Below are positions 43,402-52,823 of a stretch of 64,000 nt of DNA, one piece after another (position 1 is the stretch's first letter; the number at the start of each line of letters is the position of its first letter). Origin of the DNA: Pedobacter gandavensis (GTDB lineage Bacteria > Bacteroidota > Bacteroidia > Sphingobacteriales > Sphingobacteriaceae). The position numbers and the translations under genes were made by a program. The notes below the pieces were generated by a model. It was not told the DNA's origin, did no database searches, and saw only the letters and a program-made list of their open reading frames with translations. The DNA lies in assembly GCF_014172405.1 (NCBI RefSeq), contig NZ_WNXC01000006.1:124001-188000 (forward strand), given 5' to 3'.

Positions 43402-43818
43402 TTATTTTAATATTTTAATCGGTTTCTTGTGTTCATCGATGGCTACAAATGAAAACTCTCCGGTTACCGCTTTCTCACGGTCTTCGGAGTACATCTGTTC
43501 CACATATATTTCGACTCTCACCTTCAAACTGGTATTCCCGATATGCGTGACGGTACCGATAAGCTCAACAATGGTTCCGGCAGGAATAGGCCTTTTAAAG
43601 TCAATCCTGTCGCTGCTTACAGTCACCATGATCTGTCTGCTGAAACGTGTAGCGGTGATAAAAGCTACCTCGTCCATCATGTGCATGGCTGTTCCGCCAA
43701 ATAAAGTGTCGTAGTGGTTGGTTGTATTAGGAAACACAGCTTTAAAAATCCGTGTCTCAGAAGCCTTAATTCTGTCTTCTACAGTAATGCTTTCTTTAAT
43801 GCTATCTTCTACTATCAT
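43402..43818 (-). CDS. Hotdog-fold acyl-CoA thioesterase
   Basis: The 138-residue protein matches the YciA/BACH type: FPNTTNHYDTLFGGTAMHMMDE near the start (Asn and Asp as catalytic residues), then VTVSSDRIDFKRPIPAG and VTGEFSFVAID. It hydrolyses acyl-CoA. It lies 35 nt after fabH on the same strand and is followed by a terminator. Confidence 0.9.
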   Translation of the reverse strand: MIVEDSIKESITVEDRIKASETRIFKAVFPNTTNHYDTLFGGTAMHMMDEVAFITATRFSRQIMVTVSSDRIDFKRPIPAGTIVELIGTVTHIGNTSLKVRVEIYVEQMYSEDREKAVTGEFSFVAIDEHKKPIKILK

Positions 43819-43853
43819 TTTTTTTCTTTAATCGTTTCCCTTCGGGAGAAATA

Positions 43854-44858
43854 CTATTTCCCTCTCAGTTTGCCCCATTTTAAATAGGTAGCACCCCAGG
43901 AGAATCCAGCGCCAAATGCGGTTAGCAGTAGTTTATCGCCGTATTTGAAATCGTCTTTAAAATCCCATAAAACCAATGGAATAGTTGCAGCAGTGGTATT
44001 TCCGTAACGCTCGATATTCACTTTTACCTGCGATTCCGTTAAGCCCAGCTGTTCTCCTACGGCTTGAATGATCCTTAAATTAGCTTGGTGAGGAATCAGG
44101 TAATTGATTTGTTTGATGTCCAGATCATTTGCTCTTAAGATTTCTCCGCAGGTATCTGTCATGCCCTGAATTGCTGCTTTAAACACCACACGACCATCCT
44201 GGCGCACATAATGCAATTTCTGGTCTAATGTTTCCTGAGTTGCAGGATATTTAGAGCCACCGGCAGTTACAATCAGGTTTTCCTTACCGCTTCCATCAGT
44301 TCTGAAAAAACTATCAATTAATCCAACTTCTTCTTCTGTTTGTTCTAATAAAACTGCTCCGGCACCATCACCAAAAAGAATGCAGGTATTGCGGTCTTTA
44401 TAGTTAATGATCGAACTGTTTTTATCGGCACCAATAACCACAACGCGTTTGCAACGGCCACTTTCAATCATACTTGCCCCTAAAGTCAATGCATAAAGGA
44501 AACCACTACAAGCGGCATTGGTATCAATACCCCAGGCATTTTTCAGGCCTGCTTTTTCACACACGATACTCCCTGTAGAAACCATCACATAGTCTGGAGT
44601 TGATGTCGATACAATCACACAGTCTATTTCATCCGGATTTACATTCCCATTTTCCATTAACCTCAACAAGGCTTTTGTAGCCATATCCGAAGTGGCCATA
44701 TTCACATCGTTTGCTATTCTTCGCTCCTTGATCCCGGTTCTGGACACGATCCACTCTTCGTTGGTATCTACCATTTTTTCCAGGTCATGGTTGCTTAAAA
44801 CAGTTTCCGGAACATAACCACCAACTCCGGTTATCACCGCATTTTTACGTATTCTCAT
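43854..44858 (-). CDS. fabH: 3-oxoacyl-ACP synthase III FabH
   Basis: FabH starts fatty-acid chains by condensing acyl-CoA with malonyl-ACP. The 334-residue protein shows the catalytic triad: Cys in NAACSGFLYAL (near 113), His in IPHQANLR (near 257) and Asn in ERYGNTTAATIP (near 287). ATG 44858 is used because the longer frame begins in a hairpin. Length is normal. Confidence 0.94.
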   Translation of the reverse strand: MRIRKNAVITGVGGYVPETVLSNHDLEKMVDTNEEWIVSRTGIKERRIANDVNMATSDMATKALLRLMENGNVNPDEIDCVIVSTSTPDYVMVSTGSIVCEKAGLKNAWGIDTNAACSGFLYALTLGASMIESGRCKRVVVIGADKNSSIINYKDRNTCILFGDGAGAVLLEQTEEEVGLIDSFFRTDGSGKENLIVTAGGSKYPATQETLDQKLHYVRQDGRVVFKAAIQGMTDTCGEILRANDLDIKQINYLIPHQANLRIIQAVGEQLGLTESQVKVNIERYGNTTAATIPLVLWDFKDDFKYGDKLLLTAFGAGFSWGATYLKWGKLRGK

Positions 44859-44879
44859 TCTGTGTGCTGTATCTATTGA

Positions 44880-44906
44880 AACAGGCAAGCATGCCACTTG
44901 CCTGTT
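44880..44906. terminator. Hairpin between metE and fabH
   Basis: AACAGGCAAG (44880-44889) pairs with CTTGCCTGTT (44897-44906). The strong T-run is on the plus strand, while the nearby genes run on the minus strand, where only TTTC follows. It may still end the metE transcript or lie in the fabH leader. Confidence 0.4.
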
Positions 44907-44915
44907 ATATTTTTT

Positions 44916-47234
44916 TTACAAAGTTACAGCTTCTTCAACATATTCCCGCAGTACTTTTGCAGCAGCGACCATTTCTATTAGTGCTTTTTTTGTTTCCTCC
45001 CAATGTCTGGTCTTCAAACCACAATCCGGATTTACCCAAAGTTGGGCAGCAGGGATCACTGCGCGGGCTTTTTCAAGCAGAAAAACCATCTCTTCTTTGG
45101 AAGGAACTCTTGGCGAATGAATATCATAAACCCCTGGTCCTATTTCATTTGGGTACTTAAAGTCTGCAAAAGCATCCAATAATTCCATCTGAGAACGCGA
45201 ACATTCAATGGTGATGACATCGGCATCCATATCAGCAATGTTTTGAATGATGTCATTAAATTCAGAATAACACATGTGTGTATGAATTTGTGTCTCATTT
45301 TCGACACCACTGGCCGAAATACGGAAAGCGCGTACCGCCCATTGCAAATAATCCTGCCAATCTGCCTTCCGAAGCGGCAATCCTTCGCGAATTGCAGGCT
45401 CATCAATCTGGATAATTTTTATACCTGCGCGCTCTAAATCTACCACCTCGTCTCTGATCGCCAAGGCAATTTGTGTACAGGTTTCTGAGCGTGGCTGATC
45501 ATTGCGGACAAAGGACCACTGTAAAATCGTTACCGGACCGGTCAACATTCCTTTCACCCATTTCTCGGTGAGCGACTGTGCATAGGCGGACCATTTTACC
45601 GTCATCGGTTCCGGACGGTATACATCCCCATAAATGATTGGCGGCTTCACACACCTGCTGCCATAACTTTGAACCCAACCGTTTTTACTGAAAGCAAATC
45701 CAGCCAGTTGCTCTCCAAAATATTCGACCATGTCATTGCGTTCAAATTCACCATGAACCAACACATCTATTCCTGTTTTTTCCTGGAATAAAATGGTTTC
45801 CTTCGTTTCTTCGGCGATCAACGCATCATATTCCTGCTGGCTCAGCAATCCTTTTTTATACTTCGCTCTCCAGCTTCTTACCTCTGGCGTTTGTGGAAAG
45901 GAACCAATCGTTGTAGTTGGGAAAAAAGGAAGTTTTAAAGCTGCTTTCTGCGCCACACTTCTTAGTGCATAAGGCTGTGAACGGTGTTCGTCTTTTTTGG
46001 TAATCCCAGCGACCCTTTGTTTAACCGCAGGATTATGAATTAGCGCAGAAGTTTTACGGTTCTCCTGTGCCTGGATGTTAAGTTCCAATTTAGGCAATGC
46101 TTCAGGGTCATTTTCGGCCAATTTCTTCAAGGTCACCAGCTCTTCCACTTTCTGTTTCGCAAATGACAACCATTGCTTGATTTCTGGTGTTAAAACCGCA
46201 TCATTAGTTTCCAGATCCAGATCGCATGGCGAATGGATTAGCGAACAAGAAGGGCTAATCAACAACCTGTTGGCACCCAGCTTCTCTTTTGCCAGCGCAA
46301 TCAATTTTAGTGAAGCGCGGAAATCATTTTTCCAGATGTTACGACCATCTACTACGCCTAAAGACAGTTTAAGTGAAGTAGGAATGGCAGTCAGCATACT
46401 TTCCAATTGCTCAGGATTCCTCACCAGGTCAATATGTAAGGCATGCACAGGTAGCGATAGGGCCAGTTCAGTATTGTCTTTTAAAGCTTCGAAATAGGTA
46501 GTCAGTAAAGTCTTCAGTTTAGGGAAAGCTCTTTTAATCTCTGTGTAGACATATTTAAAAGCAGCTTTATCTTTTTCTGTTAGGTCTAAGGATAAGAATG
46601 GCTCATCAAACTGTACCCATTCTACATGTTGTTCCTCCAGTTTTTTAAGCAATTCTAGGTAAACTGGCAGCAGGTTTTTAATCAGGTCGATTCTTTCAAA
46701 ACCACTTTCTTTTTCTTTTCCGAGCAGCAAATAAGTTACCGGACCGATGATCACCGGTTTGGTTTTAATCCCCAGTCTTTTACTCTCATTATACTCATCT
46801 AATATTTTAGTAGAGAAGAGCTTGAACTGCTGATCTCTCGTGAATTCAGGAACAATGTAATGGTAATTGGTATCAAACCATTTGGTCATTTCCATGGCCG
46901 TAATGTCCAGGTCATCTTTTTGATAACCTCTGGCCATGGCGAAATACAAATCCAATTCTGAGTTTGCGGGGTTTAGAATCACCTGATGGTAACGCTTAGG
47001 AATTGCACCTACGGTTAGCGACAGGTCCAATACCTGATCATAAAAGGAAAAATCATTGGAAGGAATCAGGTCAATTCCCTGTCCTTTTTGCAGTTCCCAG
47101 TTCTGCTGGCGGATGTCTCTGCCTACTTGTACGAGATTTTGAAGCGTACTCTTCCCTGCCCAAAATTGCTCGCAGGCTTTTTTGAGTTCTCTGTTACTAC
47201 CTATTCGCGGGTAGCCTAGATTGTTTGTTAGCAT
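44916..47234 (-). CDS. metE: Cobalamin-independent methionine synthase MetE
   Basis: MetE transfers a methyl group from methyltetrahydrofolate to homocysteine without B12. The 772-residue protein has the two-barrel layout; the C-terminal barrel shows the zinc ligands in HTHMCYSEF and NPDCGLKTR, and the EIDEP-like IQIDEPAIREG. Full length. It lies behind a cobalamin riboswitch, so it is made when B12 is scarce. This implies that the cell also has a B12-dependent synthase or takes up B12. Confidence 0.97.
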   Translation of the reverse strand: MLTNNLGYPRIGSNRELKKACEQFWAGKSTLQNLVQVGRDIRQQNWELQKGQGIDLIPSNDFSFYDQVLDLSLTVGAIPKRYHQVILNPANSELDLYFAMARGYQKDDLDITAMEMTKWFDTNYHYIVPEFTRDQQFKLFSTKILDEYNESKRLGIKTKPVIIGPVTYLLLGKEKESGFERIDLIKNLLPVYLELLKKLEEQHVEWVQFDEPFLSLDLTEKDKAAFKYVYTEIKRAFPKLKTLLTTYFEALKDNTELALSLPVHALHIDLVRNPEQLESMLTAIPTSLKLSLGVVDGRNIWKNDFRASLKLIALAKEKLGANRLLISPSCSLIHSPCDLDLETNDAVLTPEIKQWLSFAKQKVEELVTLKKLAENDPEALPKLELNIQAQENRKTSALIHNPAVKQRVAGITKKDEHRSQPYALRSVAQKAALKLPFFPTTTIGSFPQTPEVRSWRAKYKKGLLSQQEYDALIAEETKETILFQEKTGIDVLVHGEFERNDMVEYFGEQLAGFAFSKNGWVQSYGSRCVKPPIIYGDVYRPEPMTVKWSAYAQSLTEKWVKGMLTGPVTILQWSFVRNDQPRSETCTQIALAIRDEVVDLERAGIKIIQIDEPAIREGLPLRKADWQDYLQWAVRAFRISASGVENETQIHTHMCYSEFNDIIQNIADMDADVITIECSRSQMELLDAFADFKYPNEIGPGVYDIHSPRVPSKEEMVFLLEKARAVIPAAQLWVNPDCGLKTRHWEETKKALIEMVAAAKVLREYVEEAVTL

Positions 47235-47416
47235 TGTCTTGCTTTTTAATTGATGAAAAGATCAGTTAAAAGTTCTTGTGCTGAAATCACAATGCTGACG
47301 AAAAGAAGAAATATGGAAAATAAATGCATAGGCACAGCCATACCATAAAGGCATGTATGGGATATACACCTACCTGACCCATGCTTCATCTCGCGAAAGC
47401 ATTGTCAATTCGGTAA

Positions 47417-47585
47417 AGGCAGGTCTCCTGACTTGTAACATTTTTACCATCCTTCCCATTCCATTTCTGGAACAGTGGATACTCGTGGGTAAAAACCTTT
47501 TTGTGTTACTTACAGTTGCGCGACAGCTCGTGATTTGCACACGATTCCCTATTAATCTACAGCTAAGTAAAACCTCTTCCGGTTG
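47417..47585 (-). ncRNA. Cobalamin riboswitch upstream of metE
   Basis: On the minus strand the leader contains the ordered blocks of the cobalamin aptamer: GGAATCGTGTGCAAATCACG, GCTGTCGCGCAACTGTAAG, a CCACTG block, and the B12 box AGTCAGGAGACCTGCCT (complement of 47417-47433). About 180 nt separate the B12 box from the metE start; a stem ATGCTT/AAGCAT follows near 47385-47403, but no clear terminator is seen. It switches off metE when B12 is present. Confidence 0.95.
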
Positions 47586-47617
47586 ATGATTGAAAAAATT
47601 AAAGAACTTATTAAAAA

Positions 47618-47625
47618 CAAATGTA
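47618..47625 (-). promoter_or_regulatory. TAnnTTTG box of the metE leader
   Basis: TACATTTG on the minus strand is a perfect box about 35 nt before the riboswitch and just after the end of the kinase gene at 47651. It would give metE its own promoter. Confidence 0.5.
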
Positions 47626-47650
47626 GCGAAAAATCTCTATCTGGTAGCTG

Positions 47651-49405
47651 TTATATGGCAATAGGTAATGAAAAACAGAATTTACTACCTTCCCCAAGGG
47701 CACTTTCCACCCAAATCTTTCCGCTTTCCGCTTCGATAAAATCTTTGGAAATCGCTAGTCCTAAACCAGATCCGGATTTATTATTCCCATCTGTAGGCAC
47801 CTGAAAATATTTCTCGAACAACCTTTTTTGGTAAACCTCTTCAATTCCTTTTCCAAAATCGCGGACTGAAAACTCGATATGATCTGCATTTTCTATAACC
47901 TGAATGATCACCTTAGACTTTTCAGGGCTATAACGAAGTGCATTAGAAAGGAAATTCACCAATACCCAAGCCGTTTTTTCTACATCTACATAGATTTTAG
48001 ACAGGTCATTCCGGCTAACGAGCTCCAGCTCAATAGATTTCTGTTCCGCCTGGAAGCGCACAGAATCCATCGCATAGATGGCAATCTTCCGGGGATCCGA
48101 TTTCACGAAATTCAATTGCAGATTTCCCGTTTCCACCTGCGCCAGATCCAGGAGTTCAGAAGTAATTTTCAGTAACCGTCCACAATCTTCTTTAATATGC
48201 TGCACCAATTCTTTTTGCTCCACATTCATTGGCCCTACCCGCTCATCATCCATGAGTTTTAAGCTCATTTTAATAGAAGATATTGGTGTTTTCAGCTCAT
48301 GAGATACTGTCGCAATAAAGTTTGTTTTTGCCTCATCCAATTCTTTAAACTGGGTAATATTTTTCAAAATATACACTTCCCCTGCTGCTTTTGCGGTTTG
48401 TGCCATGGCAACCTCAGCTTCCGCACCATAAGCGGGAACCGTAATTTCTCTTTTCTCCAGCTGAAAATAAGACTCTTTCTGATCGGCATAAATCTTCATC
48501 GGTTTTGCCGTTGGTTTGTCCTCAAGAATACGGGTCAGCAAGTCATTTCTTTTCATCAGTTCCTGCACATTCTGACCAATTACTTCCTCGTCATTTAAGT
48601 TTAAAAGCTCTGCAGCCACCTTATTGAAAAACAGGATTTCTTTTTTCTCATTTAACCCAATAATTGCATCCTGCATCTGTTCAATAATGGCCTCGATTCT
48701 TCGTTTTTCAGACTGAATTTTGGAGAGGTTACTATTTTCCCATTGATTCAATTCCTGGGCCATCGTATTGAAGGAAATCGCGAGTTCAGCAAACTCATCC
48801 GTACCATTAAATTCCAGCCGCTGTTTGTAGTTCTTGCGACTAATTTCCCGGATGGCTTCGGAGAATTCCCGCAATGGATTGGCCACAAATCCAGGGAAAT
48901 TTACAATGAAAGAAAACAGGATGAGAAAACAAATAGAAGCAGCAAAAATCACATACATCGCGGCTTTCTCTATCGCCTTTTGTGCAACCTCATTTTTACG
49001 AACAATTGCTGCCATGTTCAGTTGATCAATATTCCTCAATTCGGCACGTATCCGAGTAACAGCCTGATACACCTGATCTTCCGTCGCCCCCGGAACTGAC
49101 ATCGCCTCATAGGCTTTACGCAGACCAGAAAATGCAAGACCTTCCCCTTTTTCCGTCACATTCTTACCCTCCATAGCCATATAGCGCTCAAACTGTTGCT
49201 TCGCATCGGCGGAAAGTGGCAAGGGGTGTTCATCCAATACCGCACGCATATTACTCGTATAGCTGAGTGTTTCATAATTATCCTTCAGGATCACCTTTGA
49301 GCTCAATGAAATCTGATTCATGTAAAACAAAGAAATCGCGCCAAAAAAGATCACCACTAAGAATAGGAATCCGAATCCGAGGCGAAGTTTGGTTTTTATT
49401 TTCAT
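47651..49405 (-). CDS. Membrane histidine kinase of the kdp locus
   Basis: The 584-residue protein has an N-terminal membrane segment, a periplasmic sensor part, a second segment near 155-175, HAMP (about 175-230), PAS (about 235-345), HisKA with phospho-His in SHELKTP (near 368) and HATPase ending GSGLGLAIS. It lies 94 nt after the KdpD-like gene. Because that protein lacks a kinase part, this kinase probably supplies it in trans. The natural output partner is the NtrC-type regulator at 57065. The pairing is inferred from operon position. Confidence 0.88.
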   Translation of the reverse strand: MKIKTKLRLGFGFLFLVVIFFGAISLFYMNQISLSSKVILKDNYETLSYTSNMRAVLDEHPLPLSADAKQQFERYMAMEGKNVTEKGEGLAFSGLRKAYEAMSVPGATEDQVYQAVTRIRAELRNIDQLNMAAIVRKNEVAQKAIEKAAMYVIFAASICFLILFSFIVNFPGFVANPLREFSEAIREISRKNYKQRLEFNGTDEFAELAISFNTMAQELNQWENSNLSKIQSEKRRIEAIIEQMQDAIIGLNEKKEILFFNKVAAELLNLNDEEVIGQNVQELMKRNDLLTRILEDKPTAKPMKIYADQKESYFQLEKREITVPAYGAEAEVAMAQTAKAAGEVYILKNITQFKELDEAKTNFIATVSHELKTPISSIKMSLKLMDDERVGPMNVEQKELVQHIKEDCGRLLKITSELLDLAQVETGNLQLNFVKSDPRKIAIYAMDSVRFQAEQKSIELELVSRNDLSKIYVDVEKTAWVLVNFLSNALRYSPEKSKVIIQVIENADHIEFSVRDFGKGIEEVYQKRLFEKYFQVPTDGNNKSGSGLGLAISKDFIEAESGKIWVESALGEGSKFCFSLPIAI

Positions 49406-49499
49406 GACTGTATTTTGTTATTAAAGATTGTGTTCTGGTTAAATGGTTGTTCTATTTTTTATTGGGCTGATGGTTTGAAATTGGAGGCGCTCCCCGCCC

Positions 49500-50639
49500 T
49501 TAAGACAAAATCACAAGATCAGTTTCTGTGGTGGAGATGTGTTTCAAAAGTTGGTTAAAAACCGCCGTTCTCCAGACGATTTGAAAAATATTCAAATGCG
49601 GTTTTCCGATACAGATCGTTGTTATTTCTTTTTCATCAGAAATTCTCATAATGGTTTCCGTAATGTGATCACTTTTCACCTTGATCACTTCGGCGCCCAG
49701 CTCTGTGGCCAGCTTCAGGTTGTTGATCAGATGCCGCTGCAAATCTAACTTAATTCTATTACCGCCCTCACTACTATTCTGCACATACAGTACAATCCAG
49801 GGGGAATTATAGTAAGAAGCGAGTCTTGCCGTTTTCCGAATCACCGTTTTCGCTGTCTCAGGGTTACTGGAGATACAGGCCAAAAAACGCTCCGGTCTTA
49901 ATTTGATTTGCTTAGGGATTTCGAGGCTTATTTTCCTTTCCAGTCGATGTGCCACCTCTTTCAATGCCATTTCCCGAAGTTGCAGGATCTTCTCCGACTG
50001 GAAGAAGTTCCCCAATGCTCTGGAAATTTTGCTCTCATCGTATATTTTCCCCGCTTTTAAACGGTCAATGAGTTCGTCTGCAGTCAGGTCTATATTGACC
50101 ACTTCATCTGCAAACTCTAATATTTTATCTGGAATCCGTTCGGTAATGGCAATTCCAGTAATCTTTTCAATTTCACCATTCATACTTTCCAGATGCTGGA
50201 TATTTACCGCAGAAATCACACTGATTCCCGCTTCCAAAATATCAATCACATCCTGCCAGCGTTTCGTGTTTTTACTTCCTTCTACATTGGTATGCGCCAG
50301 TTCATCCACAATGACAACTTCAGGATGAATATTTAAGATCGACTGAAGGTCCATCTCTTCCAGTTCTTTTCCTTTATAAAATATTTTACGCCTGGGAATG
50401 ATGGGAATACCTTCCAGGAGCGCATGAGTTTCTGCCCGGTTATGCGTTTCGATATAACCAATGTGCAGATCGATCCCATTCTTCAACAAAGCATGAGCTT
50501 CTTGTAGCATCCGATAGGTTTTTCCTACACCAGCACTCATGCCGATATAGACCTTGAACTTACCCCTTCGGGAGCGTTTAACGAGGTCTATAAAATCTTT
50601 TACTGCGCTTGACTTATTATCGTCCATCTTGCTTACCAT
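49500..50639 (-). CDS. kdpD: Truncated KdpD: N-terminal sensor and Usp domains only
   Basis: The 379-residue protein consists of the KdpD N-terminal domain with Walker A GMSAGVGKTYR (about 33-43) and Walker B VVIVDELAHTN (about 110-120), then a universal-stress-like domain to the end. The membrane helices and histidine kinase of E. coli KdpD (894 residues) are absent; a separate kinase gene follows. Such split KdpD proteins are common in Bacteroidota. The start overlaps the stop of a 40-residue ORF (ATGGTAA). Confidence 0.9.
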   Translation of the reverse strand: MVSKMDDNKSSAVKDFIDLVKRSRRGKFKVYIGMSAGVGKTYRMLQEAHALLKNGIDLHIGYIETHNRAETHALLEGIPIIPRRKIFYKGKELEEMDLQSILNIHPEVVIVDELAHTNVEGSKNTKRWQDVIDILEAGISVISAVNIQHLESMNGEIEKITGIAITERIPDKILEFADEVVNIDLTADELIDRLKAGKIYDESKISRALGNFFQSEKILQLREMALKEVAHRLERKISLEIPKQIKLRPERFLACISSNPETAKTVIRKTARLASYYNSPWIVLYVQNSSEGGNRIKLDLQRHLINNLKLATELGAEVIKVKSDHITETIMRISDEKEITTICIGKPHLNIFQIVWRTAVFNQLLKHISTTETDLVILS

Positions 50640-50755
50640 TTAACAATCACGTACGCTTGATCTATCAAATACCACAATATCATCACCAGCAATAAGCCAA
50701 CACTTAACAGCGGAATAAGTTTAACTGAGCGGGTATTATAATTTCTTTTCTTCAT
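50633..50755 (-). CDS. 40-residue membrane peptide of the kdp operon
   Basis: Read directly: MKKRNYNTRSVKLIPLL, a membrane helix (about 13-32) and a short tail ending VIVKW. Its stop TAA lies inside the kdpD start (ATGGTAA), so translation is coupled. I do not recognise the family. A role like that of KdpF, or in anchoring the soluble KdpD, is conceivable. Confidence 0.55.
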   Translation of the reverse strand: MKKRNYNTRSVKLIPLLSVGLLLVMILWYLIDQAYVIVKW

Positions 50756-50908
50756 GAAGATCCGTATTAAATTTCATTATATTTTTGTGCTGTTTTTCTA
50801 CAAATACGTTCATCATTCTGAAATCACCATAAATCTCGGAACAGGGGGAATTCTAAGCTTTTAGGGAAACAAAATGAGGAACGCATTCTTCAACAAATCA
50901 ACTTGCGA

Positions 50909-51979
50909 TTAGAAGGCAACCGCTATACTTGCAGTAACTGCGGCATTGTAATTCACCGCTGCTGCCTGACGCATAAATATCTTGTCTTTGCTATCATAAA
51001 GTTTTCCTTCCAATCTAACTACTGCATTCGTTACCGGTGCATAATCAATATTTAAAGAATAACCCGTAGTTTTAAATCCATTGGTTGTTCCGGTAGCGAT
51101 TAACACCCCGTTTTTATCCTCATAATATTCTACACGTCCTGCTACCGCCCAATTTGGATTGAAACGATACTGTGCAATGGCTACTGGCGAAAGGACTTCA
51201 TTTTTCGCAGATTTCCCTTTTTCTTTTTGCTGTGTGCCATAGTCTAAACCCAGGGTTAAACCAAAATGATCCGTTACTTGGAAAATCCCGTACACATTGT
51301 GGTAAAAACGACGAACACGTATGGAGTCCGCACCTTCTGTTCCTAAATAATTACTGTAGTTTACCGTAATTTTATCGGTAGGTTTCCAGGTTAATTGCAG
51401 ACCCCCGGCAGGCTGAGTATTTTCATGCTGACGGGTGATTCTTTGCCATCCATTCAAATAAAGTACAGCGGCACTGAACTTTCCATCTGCAGTTCCGTAA
51501 CTGATCTTCGCACCGGTCTCAAAATATGGCGTATTCTCTGAAGAGATATTCCTCGTCAGCACCCAACAGTCTTTTGATATGGCACTTTCAAAACCGATAT
51601 GTGAAGAAAACACCCCTGCATCGATCCATAAGTTTTGAGTTTTAGAGAGTTTAATTCCTGCATTTGCCTCATAAATATTTTTCAACACCCCTGGCTCAGC
51701 AGCAAGGTTAGCATTGGCATAAGAACCAGCCATGATGGCCATATTAGCGCGGACGCTACCATTGTCGTAATTTGCTTTAATAAACCCTAAATTCAGGTTC
51801 ACTTCATTGCTACGGTTATGAGAATAAATAAAACCCGGTCTGTTGTGATCTGATGGTTTATTGAAATCATAACCATAAGAAGTTTCTACATAACCCGATA
51901 CTTTAATTTTTGATTCTTCCTGACCGTATGAACAAAGTGCTGTACCTAAAACAGCTGATAATGCTAATAATTTTTTCAT
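50909..51979 (-). CDS. Outer-membrane porin of the kdp operon
   Basis: The 356-residue protein has a signal peptide (MKKLLALSAVLGTALCSYGQ) and a barrel pattern ending in ASIAVAF, with YGYDFNKPSDHNRP near the start as in DUF1597-like barrel proteins (TIGR-type Bacteroidota porins). It lies between kdpC and the KdpD-like gene on the same strand. It may let potassium through the outer membrane. A 223-nt leader with a strong hairpin precedes it. Confidence 0.8.
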   Translation of the reverse strand: MKKLLALSAVLGTALCSYGQEESKIKVSGYVETSYGYDFNKPSDHNRPGFIYSHNRSNEVNLNLGFIKANYDNGSVRANMAIMAGSYANANLAAEPGVLKNIYEANAGIKLSKTQNLWIDAGVFSSHIGFESAISKDCWVLTRNISSENTPYFETGAKISYGTADGKFSAAVLYLNGWQRITRQHENTQPAGGLQLTWKPTDKITVNYSNYLGTEGADSIRVRRFYHNVYGIFQVTDHFGLTLGLDYGTQQKEKGKSAKNEVLSPVAIAQYRFNPNWAVAGRVEYYEDKNGVLIATGTTNGFKTTGYSLNIDYAPVTNAVVRLEGKLYDSKDKIFMRQAAAVNYNAAVTASIAVAF

Positions 51980-52142
51980 TGAAATATTTTTGTTTTTTAT
52001 CTATTTGAAGCGATCATCAGCCTATTCATGAGGTTTGAAATTTGTATGCTGATGCTGCTTTTCATTTGAATTGAATTTGTGTTTTAAAGGGATTTACCAG
52101 GCTCCCTTCCGCCTTTTTTTAAGCATAGTTTTCCCATCGGGC

Positions 52143-52164
52143 TGCCAAACCTGATGGTTTGGCA
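52143..52164 (-). other. Hairpin in the porin leader
   Basis: TGCCAAACC-TGAT-GGTTTGGCA is a perfect 9-bp stem with a tetraloop. No T-run follows on the minus strand, so it is not a standard terminator. It may stabilise or separate the kdpC and porin parts of the transcript, or be part of a structured leader. Confidence 0.6.
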
Positions 52165-52202
52165 AACGCGTTTAGTTTAGGCAGCACAATTGGGAGGGAT
52201 AC

Positions 52203-52769
52203 TTATTTCTTTAGCTCATCGAGGGCAACATTTAATTTGAGCACGTTTACTTTTGATGGACCGAAGAGACCGAACAATGGGCCTTCTGTGTTTTTCAGCA
52301 CCAATTCCGCCACAGTTCTGTCGCTGAGTTTACGGTAGGCCGCAACTCTTTTGATCTGCATGATGGCGGCAGTTTCTGAAATATCAGGATCTAAACCACT
52401 TCCAGAAGCGGTCACCATATCCGCAGGGATATCCGATTTTTTCAAATAAGGGTGGTATTTTAACAGCGTATCAATTCTTTCTGACACCTGTTTTAAGTAA
52501 TCGGCATTGGTTGGTCCTTTATTGGAACCTCCAGAACCTGCCGCATTGTAACCTACTGCAGAAGGGCGGCCCCAGAAATATTCTGGTTTAGTGAAGGACT
52601 GACCGATGCGTGCATAACCAACCACTTTCCCGTTTTTAAGGACTTTCTCACCACTTCCTGCTCCCGGACTTAATTTCCCGATATAAGCAATGGCAACTGG
52701 ATAAATGATACAAAGTAGTACCATCAGTACTCCGGTTAATCTTAGTGATTGTATGATGTATTTTTTCAT
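52203..52769 (-). CDS. kdpC: Potassium-transporting ATPase subunit KdpC
   Basis: The 188-residue protein has one N-terminal membrane helix and the family motifs GYARIGQSFTKPEYFWGRPS (about 48-67), SGSGLDPDIS and VNVLKLNVALD. It assists the KdpA-KdpB complex in K+ uptake. It is 54 nt after kdpB. Confidence 0.96.
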   Translation of the reverse strand: MKKYIIQSLRLTGVLMVLLCIIYPVAIAYIGKLSPGAGSGEKVLKNGKVVGYARIGQSFTKPEYFWGRPSAVGYNAAGSGGSNKGPTNADYLKQVSERIDTLLKYHPYLKKSDIPADMVTASGSGLDPDISETAAIMQIKRVAAYRKLSDRTVAELVLKNTEGPLFGLFGPSKVNVLKLNVALDELKK

Positions 52770-52823
52770 GACAATTTATATTTTAATATTTTATGTAGCG
52801 ATCTTTTAAAATGCGGCTCAGTA

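Noticed and set aside
47583..47804. Possible 73-codon gene on the plus strand
   Set aside because: It covers the metE promoter and the 3' end of the kinase gene on the other strand and has no signal of a real protein.
49500..50639. KdpD as a disrupted pseudogene
   Set aside because: The frame is intact and ends cleanly after the Usp domain. A separate kinase follows, a layout known from other Bacteroidota.
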